Below, piece after piece: positions 5,703-9,088 of a stretch of 9,088 bases of DNA. Position numbers and translations under genes: made by a program. Position 1 is the first letter of the stretch, and the number at the start of each line of letters is the position of its first letter. The DNA is from Gammaproteobacteria bacterium (GTDB lineage Bacteria > Pseudomonadota > Gammaproteobacteria > Chromatiales > Chromatiaceae), in NCBI GenBank assembly GCA_030620735.1, contig JAUXDV010000062.1:1-9088 (forward strand), written 5' to 3'. The notes below the pieces were generated by a model that was not told the DNA's origin, ran no database searches, and saw only the letters and a list, made by a program, of their open reading frames with translations.

Positions 5703-6719
5703 ATGATACCCCGAAGCGCAGCAATACCAAAGACCCCATCCTGGCAGCGTCAGATGGCCCGCTCCTTTACCCGCCTGTCAACACTGCTCGAATGGCTCGA
5801 CATTGACCGGCAAAAACTCCCTTTTGAGTGCGATGACTCCTCTTCATTTCCGTTAAGAGTCACCCTGGATTTTGCATCACGCATGCGCAATGGTGATGCC
5901 GGCGACCCGCTGCTGCAGCAAGTTTTACCACTGCAACAGGAGTCGGCTGTTGTTGACGGATATAGCCAGGATCCTGTTGGCGACATGAATGCGGCAGTTT
6001 CACAGGGAGTCTTTCAAAAATACAATGGACGCGCACTGCTGATCACCACCGCTGCCTGCGCCATTCACTGCCGCTACTGTTTTCGCCGCCACTTTCCGTA
6101 TCAACAACAGCATCTTGAGCAGCAGCTTTGCGATCAGACCCTGGAAAAGCTCAATGTTCCGGATATCAGCGAAATCATACTCAGCGGCGGTGACCCGTTG
6201 ACACTCAATGACCAGCGTCTGGCACAGTTGTTGTTGCAGCTGAAACAACTCCCCTATCTGAAGCGCTTGCGCATCCATACACGCATGCCCGTCATTCTCC
6301 CTTCGAGAGTTACACCTGAACTGGTGGAGATGCTGCGAACTTTCCCGCTGCCAGTGACAATAGTGCTGCATATCAATCACCCCAACGAGCTCGACAAGCG
6401 TGTCGCCACAGTCTTGCATCAACTACGACACAGCGGTACGCACATTTTGAATCAGGCAGTACTGCTCAAAGGGATCAACGACTCGTCCGGGGTACTGAAG
6501 GAGTTGTGTGAAAAAAGTTTCGACATGGGAGTACTCCCCTACTATGTGCATCAGCTAGACAAAGTGCATGGCAGTGCGCATTTCCAGGTCTCCAGAGAAC
6601 GCACTCTAGAGCTTGAAGAGCAGTTGAGAAAAACATTGCCCGGTTATCTGCTTCCAAGATTTGTCACGGAGATTGCCGGAGAAAATTCAAAAGTTCCGAT
6701 CAATCTTTTTAACCACTGA
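5703..6719 (+). CDS. epmB: EF-P beta-lysylation protein EpmB (radical-SAM lysine 2,3-aminomutase family)
   Basis: EpmB converts (S)-alpha-lysine to (R)-beta-lysine, which EpmA attaches to EF-P Lys34. The 338-residue product has the radical-SAM cluster motif C119-A-I-H-C123-R-Y-C126 (CxxxCxxC) followed by FRRHFPY, the SAM-binding SGGDPL at 161-166, LRIHTRMPVILPSR at 189-202, INHPNE at 224-229, and LPYYVHQLDKVHGSAHF at 278-294. In the C-terminal GENSKVP, Lys330 aligns with the PLP-binding Lys of aminomutases. The length is normal for EpmB (342 in E. coli). ATG 5703 is preferred because MIPRSA matches family starts and a stop lies at 5688-5690, though no Shine-Dalgarno is visible in the AT-rich 36-bp gap. 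The final residues NH and the stop codon are encoded by a dispersed-type repeat. Confidence 0.97.
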   Translation: MIPRSAAIPKTPSWQRQMARSFTRLSTLLEWLDIDRQKLPFECDDSSSFPLRVTLDFASRMRNGDAGDPLLQQVLPLQQESAVVDGYSQDPVGDMNAAVSQGVFQKYNGRALLITTAACAIHCRYCFRRHFPYQQQHLEQQLCDQTLEKLNVPDISEIILSGGDPLTLNDQRLAQLLLQLKQLPYLKRLRIHTRMPVILPSRVTPELVEMLRTFPLPVTIVLHINHPNELDKRVATVLHQLRHSGTHILNQAVLLKGINDSSGVLKELCEKSFDMGVLPYYVHQLDKVHGSAHFQVSRERTLELEEQLRKTLPGYLLPRFVTEIAGENSKVPINLFNH

Positions 6720-6743
6720 TGAACACGGATGCACACAGATTTT
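6711..6743 (+). repeat. GATGAACAC-type intergenic repeat overlapping the epmB stop
   Basis: This is a short tandem-like run of degenerate units (CTGATGAACAC, GGATGCACAC, AGAT) beginning AACCAC and ending in a T-rich tract. I recall sequences of this type (ACCACGGATGAACACGGAT...) as frequent intergenic repeats in many bacterial genomes. It begins inside the last codons of epmB, so the stop codon TGA belongs to the repeat. It fills half of the 58-bp gap between the convergent epmB and rbgA. I cannot count other copies from this window. Confidence 0.5.
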
Positions 6744-6777
6744 CCCTTCTATTCTGATCCAGTCATGCTAAATGCCT

Positions 6778-7686
6778 TCACCGCCGGGAGCGACGCTTTG
6801 CTTTCCTGGCGGCCTTTTTCTCTCGAATAATCGCTACTTCGGCCATCTCCTGTTCCATCATCGCAGGCGTCTCCAGGGTGATCCGTCCCAGGGTCCCGGC
6901 GCGCAGCTCCGTAATGAAGAGTTTTGCAGCCTTCGGCAGATCCACCCGCCCGCCTTTGCGTAGACAGCCACGTTTTGCGCCGATCGCCTCGAGCAGTTCA
7001 AACTCTGTTTGCGGCATCGGCTCAAACCCATAACGCTGCTGCAGGTTGCCGGCATAGTGATGCAGGAGATACTCTGCAGCAAACATGGCGACATCATCAT
7101 ACTCCATGGCAGTATCCTTGATTGCCCCGGTCGCAGCCAGACGATAGCCGCTGTTTCTATTCTCGACATTGGGCCACATCACTCCCGGCGTGTCAGAGAG
7201 AATGATGCCGTTGCGCAGATTGATGCGCTGCTGTGATTTGGTCACTGCAGGTTCGTTGCCGGTCTTTGCGATGCTTCTTCCCGCGAGGATATTGATCAGG
7301 GTGGATTTCCCGACATTAGGTATTCCGACGATCATCGTTCGTATGCTTTTATGCTCCCCGCCTCTGGCGGGAACCATTTCACGGCATAAGTCGGGAAGCC
7401 TTCTGATCTTGTCGATCTCTCCGCGATGCAGGGCGACACTGTCAACATCTTGCTGCCGATCAAGATACTCCTGCCACTGCTGTGTGAGCAGAGGATCGGC
7501 GAGATCACTCTTATTGAGGAGCTTGATACAGGGTTTGTTGCCGCGAAGGGCCGCCAGCATAGGATTTTCGCTGCTAAAAGGAATGCGCGCATCCAGCACT
7601 TCTATCATCAGATCCACCTGCGGCAGGGCTTCTCTGATCTCTTTACCGGCCTTGTACATATGGCCCGGATACCACTGAATATGCAT
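6778..7686 (-). CDS. rbgA: Ribosome biogenesis GTPase RbgA/YlqF (circularly permuted GTPase)
   Basis: RbgA-type GTPases act in the cytoplasm in late assembly of the 50S ribosomal subunit. From ATG 7686 the product has 302 residues, usual for the family, and opens with MHIQWYPGHMYKA, the conserved N-terminus (I-Q-W-F-P-G-H-M). The GTPase motifs are circularly permuted: G4 NKSD at 58-61 precedes G1 GIPNVGKST at 121-129, followed by G3 DTPG at 165-168. The C-terminal helical domain includes GAKRGCLRKGGRVD and ends in a very basic tail (REKKAARKAKRRSRR) suited to rRNA contact. A TTG four codons upstream (7698) is possible, but the family alignment favours the ATG; ribosome sites are weak for both. 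It is convergent with epmB. Confidence 0.94.
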   Translation of the reverse strand: MHIQWYPGHMYKAGKEIREALPQVDLMIEVLDARIPFSSENPMLAALRGNKPCIKLLNKSDLADPLLTQQWQEYLDRQQDVDSVALHRGEIDKIRRLPDLCREMVPARGGEHKSIRTMIVGIPNVGKSTLINILAGRSIAKTGNEPAVTKSQQRINLRNGIILSDTPGVMWPNVENRNSGYRLAATGAIKDTAMEYDDVAMFAAEYLLHHYAGNLQQRYGFEPMPQTEFELLEAIGAKRGCLRKGGRVDLPKAAKLFITELRAGTLGRITLETPAMMEQEMAEVAIIREKKAARKAKRRSRR

Positions 7687-7730
7687 ATTCCCAGTCAATA
7701 ATTGATAAACAGGATGCTTGCTATGGAAGC

Positions 7731-7761
7731 TCTGATCGAATCGCTTCGCGCTTCAATCAGA
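7731..7761. repeat. Stem-loop in the rbgA / yceI-2 intergenic region
   Basis: TCTGATCGAA (7731-7740) and TTCAATCAGA (7752-7761) pair over 10 bp with a single C-A mismatch, closing an 11-nt loop (TCGCTTCGCGC). The stem lies in the divergent spacer, within the presumed 5' leader of rbgA and upstream of the yceI-2 promoter. There is no T-run, so it is not a classical terminator. It could be a REP-like element or a leader structure. Confidence 0.45.
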
Positions 7762-7836
7762 TCTCCCCTACAAGTTTTCTACTTCCCTATTCTACATAAA
7801 TTCAGCGCCCCGCTCCTCTTCTCTCTCTGCATCAAC

Positions 7837-7865
7837 TTGACACGGGCTGATTAGTATATTATGAT
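7837..7865 (+). promoter_or_regulatory. Strong sigma70 promoter of yceI paralogue 2
   Basis: A perfect -35 TTGACA (7837-7842) is separated by exactly 17 nt from TATGAT (7860-7865), a 5/6 match to TATAAT. The predicted start near 7872 gives a leader of ~26 nt. Translation is supported by AGGGG (7886-7890), 7 nt before the ATG at 7898. I found no Fur-like site here, unlike paralogue 1. Confidence 0.7.
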
Positions 7866-7897
7866 TTGCTTATATTCTAGTAATCAGGGGTATCATC

Positions 7898-8581
7898 ATG
7901 AATACCAGAAAACTTATTAACGGGACATTTCTTGCAGGGATGCTGCTTGTAAATGCACTATCAGGCGCTGCTGTTGCTGCATCTGCTGCAAACGAATCAT
8001 GTTCACTGTTCGAGAACGGAAAAATAGAAAAGTCCGTACTCGCAACCTTGTTGAATGCAGCTAAAAATGGTCACATGTACCGCGTGCAGACATCGACCTC
8101 GGAGATCCGGTTTTGTGTTGACAGCAAAATCAAGAATGTCGAGGGAAGCTTCAAGGATGTTCAGGGGGGAATTGCCCTGGACCAGCAGCAGGCCAACAGT
8201 GAACAGGCTGTTATCGTTATCAATACACAGAGCCTGGAAACTGGAAGCTCTCTGGTGAAAAATGTGATCAAGGGCGAGGATTTCTTCGATGTCGAGAAGT
8301 ATCCGGAAATCCTCTTTGTCAGCACCGGCGTCGAGTGGACCAGCCCCACCAAGGCGGTTCTAAAAGGTAAACTGACACTGCATGGTGTGACAAAATCCGT
8401 GCGTTTCGATGTCGAACTGACTGGCGCCGGCGGCAAAGCGCCGCAAAACGAAGAGAACATCATGGTCAGGGCGACAACGACCATCAAGCGCTCCGATTAT
8501 GGCATGGGGAATTTCTCAGGCATGGTGAATGATGCAGTCAAACTGTGCATGAGTGTGAAAGCGAAAAAGTATTCAACTTAA
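7898..8581 (+). CDS. YceI-family periplasmic protein (paralogue 2, with two conserved-position Cys)
   Basis: This is a secreted lipocalin-like YceI protein of 227 residues, of an isoprenoid-lipid-binding family. It has a signal peptide (positive NTRK start, hydrophobic core, cleavage near AVA at 25-27), then a pre-barrel helix-like segment (SVLATLLNAAKNGHMYRVQ) and the YceI domain. Its landmarks are EIRFCVDS (69-76), FKDVQGGIALD, FFDVEKYPEILFVST (129-143), LKGKLTLHGVT (155-165), the RATTTIKRSDYGM block (191-203) and the closing strand VKLCMSVKAKK (214-224). It aligns end to end with the YceI protein at 3589-4296, sharing the pre-barrel segment and the blocks YPEILFVS and LKGKLTLHGVT. Cys73 and Cys217 replace Ser65 and Ser209 of that paralogue; a third Cys is at 35. 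It is a single-gene unit with its own strong promoter. Confidence 0.9.
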   Translation: MNTRKLINGTFLAGMLLVNALSGAAVAASAANESCSLFENGKIEKSVLATLLNAAKNGHMYRVQTSTSEIRFCVDSKIKNVEGSFKDVQGGIALDQQQANSEQAVIVINTQSLETGSSLVKNVIKGEDFFDVEKYPEILFVSTGVEWTSPTKAVLKGKLTLHGVTKSVRFDVELTGAGGKAPQNEENIMVRATTTIKRSDYGMGNFSGMVNDAVKLCMSVKAKKYST

Positions 8582-8625
8582 ATCCGAAGTTCATGCACCA
8601 ATAGAACGCCAACATCTTTAAAAAT

Positions 8626-8649
8626 GAGTCAAATTTCAAAAAATGACTC
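8626..8649 (-). terminator. Candidate terminator for the minus-strand cytochrome transcript
   Basis: GAGTCA (8626-8631) and TGACTC (8644-8649) form a 6-bp stem with a 12-nt loop. Read on the minus strand the stem is followed by ATTTTTAAAG, giving a short U-tract. The stem is AT-rich in its loop and only moderately stable, and it shares a few bases with the large palindrome beside it. Confidence 0.35.
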
Positions 8650-8756
8650 TCGCCAAGACGCAAAGCTCGCGAAGGAAAATCTTTGCGGTCTTTGCGCCTT
8701 CGCCTACAGGGACCGTAGGTGAGGGGCGTGAGCAGGACGCGGAAGCTTGGCGAGAG
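8647..8756. repeat. 110-bp nested palindromic intergenic element
   Basis: The ends are perfect 11-bp inverted repeats, CTCTCGCCAAG (8647-8657) and CTTGGCGAGAG (8746-8756). Inside, GACGCAAAG (8657-8665) can pair with CTTTGCGGTC (8681-8690) with one bulge, GCGAAGG (8669-8675) with CCTTCGC (8697-8703), and CCTAC (8703-8707) with GTAGG (8715-8719). The GCAAAGACGCAAAG / CTTTGCGTCTTTGCGCC vocabulary is that of a dispersed intergenic repeat I know from many proteobacterial genomes; copy number cannot be seen here. On the plus strand the outer stem is followed 8 nt later by T7 (8765-8771), so it may terminate the yceI-2 transcript. Confidence 0.65.
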
Positions 8757-8833
8757 AAAATGAATTTTTTTCATGCTTCGTCAGTCTGAGACTTGGTCTC
8801 GCTAGTTATTTCTGCTATTTCATCACCAGGAAA

Positions 8834-9088
8834 TTAATGACCACTCCCGGTAAAGGGGTTGTCGTCTGAGTAGACATCATCTCGAATTGGCGGCAAGGAC
8901 TTCAGGTAGGTCGCCAGGGCTCTCTTGTCAGCAGCCGTTAGCCGCATGCTGCTGCTGCCGAGCACCTCCGCCATGCGCCCTGATGCAGTTGAACCATCCG
9001 GTTTCACCCCCCTGTCGAAAAAATTGAACAGGTCATGCAGTTTCCAGTGGCCGATACCCGTGTTGTTATCGGGGGTGATATTCGGCAC
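8834..9088 (-). CDS. C-type cytochrome, C-terminal part (N-terminus cut by window edge)
   Basis: This is the C-terminal 84 codons of a periplasmic electron-transfer cytochrome c, probably a multi-heme protein. The frame is open at 9088; the codon there is GTG but is not a true start, because the sequence VPNITPDNNTGIGHW is an internal motif of di- and tri-heme cytochromes (NITPD..TGIG.W). It continues with HDLFNFFDRGVKPDG, GRMAEVLGSS (whose Met is a likely axial heme ligand), LTAADKRALATYLKSLPP, and a short tail. The CxxCH heme sites must lie upstream, beyond the window. It is convergent with yceI paralogue 2. The partner dehydrogenase or oxidase is not visible, so its pathway is unknown. Confidence 0.85.
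   Translation of the reverse strand: MPNITPDNNTGIGHWKLHDLFNFFDRGVKPDGSTASGRMAEVLGSSSMRLTAADKRALATYLKSLPPIRDDVYSDDNPFTGSGH

Noticed and set aside
7169..7678. 169-codon plus-strand frame
   Set aside because: It is antisense to the rbgA GTPase domain, serine/arginine/leucine-rich and without recognisable motifs.
7687..7698. TTG at 7698 as the start of rbgA
   Set aside because: It adds four residues (MTGN) not typical of the family. The ATG at 7686 gives the conserved M-x-I-Q-W start and neither has a strong ribosome site.
7843..7880. Fur box in the promoter of yceI paralogue 2
   Set aside because: The best 15-mer I could align matches only about half of the consensus positions, which is expected for AT-rich promoter DNA.
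8647..8756. Repeated GCAAAG/CTTTGC units as a CRISPR array
   Set aside because: The units are inverted, not direct, repeats without regular spacers, and no cas gene is nearby.
8538..8774. 78-codon minus-strand frame between yceI-2 and the cytochrome gene
   Set aside because: It runs through the palindromic repeat and the 3' end of yceI-2, and its composition fits repeat sequence rather than a gene.
8788..8800. GAGAC-ttg-GTCTC hairpin as a terminator
   Set aside because: The stem is only 5 bp and no T-run follows on either strand.

Overview
The window looks like chromosomal DNA of a gammaproteobacterium. The best evidence is the head-to-head pair of elongation factor P (with the PGKGQ modification loop) and EpmB, the radical-SAM lysine 2,3-aminomutase that prepares beta-lysine for that loop. 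This pair is characteristic of Gammaproteobacteria. I cannot place it more finely. The window is cut at both ends: a TRAP permease gene runs off the left edge and a cytochrome c gene runs off the right edge.

Left third (1-3426, all minus strand, transcribed right to left): a compact TRAP transporter operon in the order tatT, tatP (dctP-like), dctQ, dctM. The first gene encodes a lipoprotein of the TatT family, so this is a TPAT (TPR-protein-associated TRAP) system like Treponema pallidum Tp0956/Tp0957, not an ordinary C4-dicarboxylate TRAP. Three of the four genes touch or overlap in a way that suggests translational coupling. The binding protein has Trp where ordinary TRAP receptors carry the carboxylate-clamping Arg, which fits a non-standard, perhaps hydrophobic, ligand. 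Upstream and on the same strand is a periplasmic YceI-family protein (3589-4296). It has a good sigma70-like promoter and a 12/14 match to the Fur box just downstream of the predicted transcription start.

Scarred zone (4470-5102): the last ~130 codons of a sodium:neurotransmitter symporter (SNF/NSS) gene are cut off by the left end of an IS1595-family insertion sequence. The IS is itself a relic: a 58-codon frame joins the transposase N-terminus (to RWP) directly to a later motif (HKMRRAMVRPGR), so the zinc ribbon and much of the middle are deleted. The catalytic part, the right IS end and the 5' part of the symporter are all gone. The deletion ends 27 bp from the efp stop codon.

Middle (5103-7686): efp (minus) and epmB (plus) diverge from a 36-bp gap. 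The 3' end of epmB is overlapped by a dispersed-type repeat that supplies its stop codon. Convergent to epmB is rbgA/ylqF, a circularly permuted ribosome-assembly GTPase. Three of these genes therefore serve translation.

Right end (7687-9088): a 200-bp spacer holds a stem-loop and a strong TTGACA-N17-TATGAT promoter. This drives a second YceI-family gene, paralogous to the first. It carries two Cys at positions where the paralogue has two Ser, on the predicted first and last barrel strands. After it comes a 110-bp nested palindromic repeat with terminator-like features on both strands, and then the C-terminal part of a c-type cytochrome on the minus strand. Two YceI proteins, which belong to an isoprenoid-binding family, near a TPAT transporter thought to handle hydrophobic ligands make lipid or quinone-type trafficking a reasonable but unproven theme.
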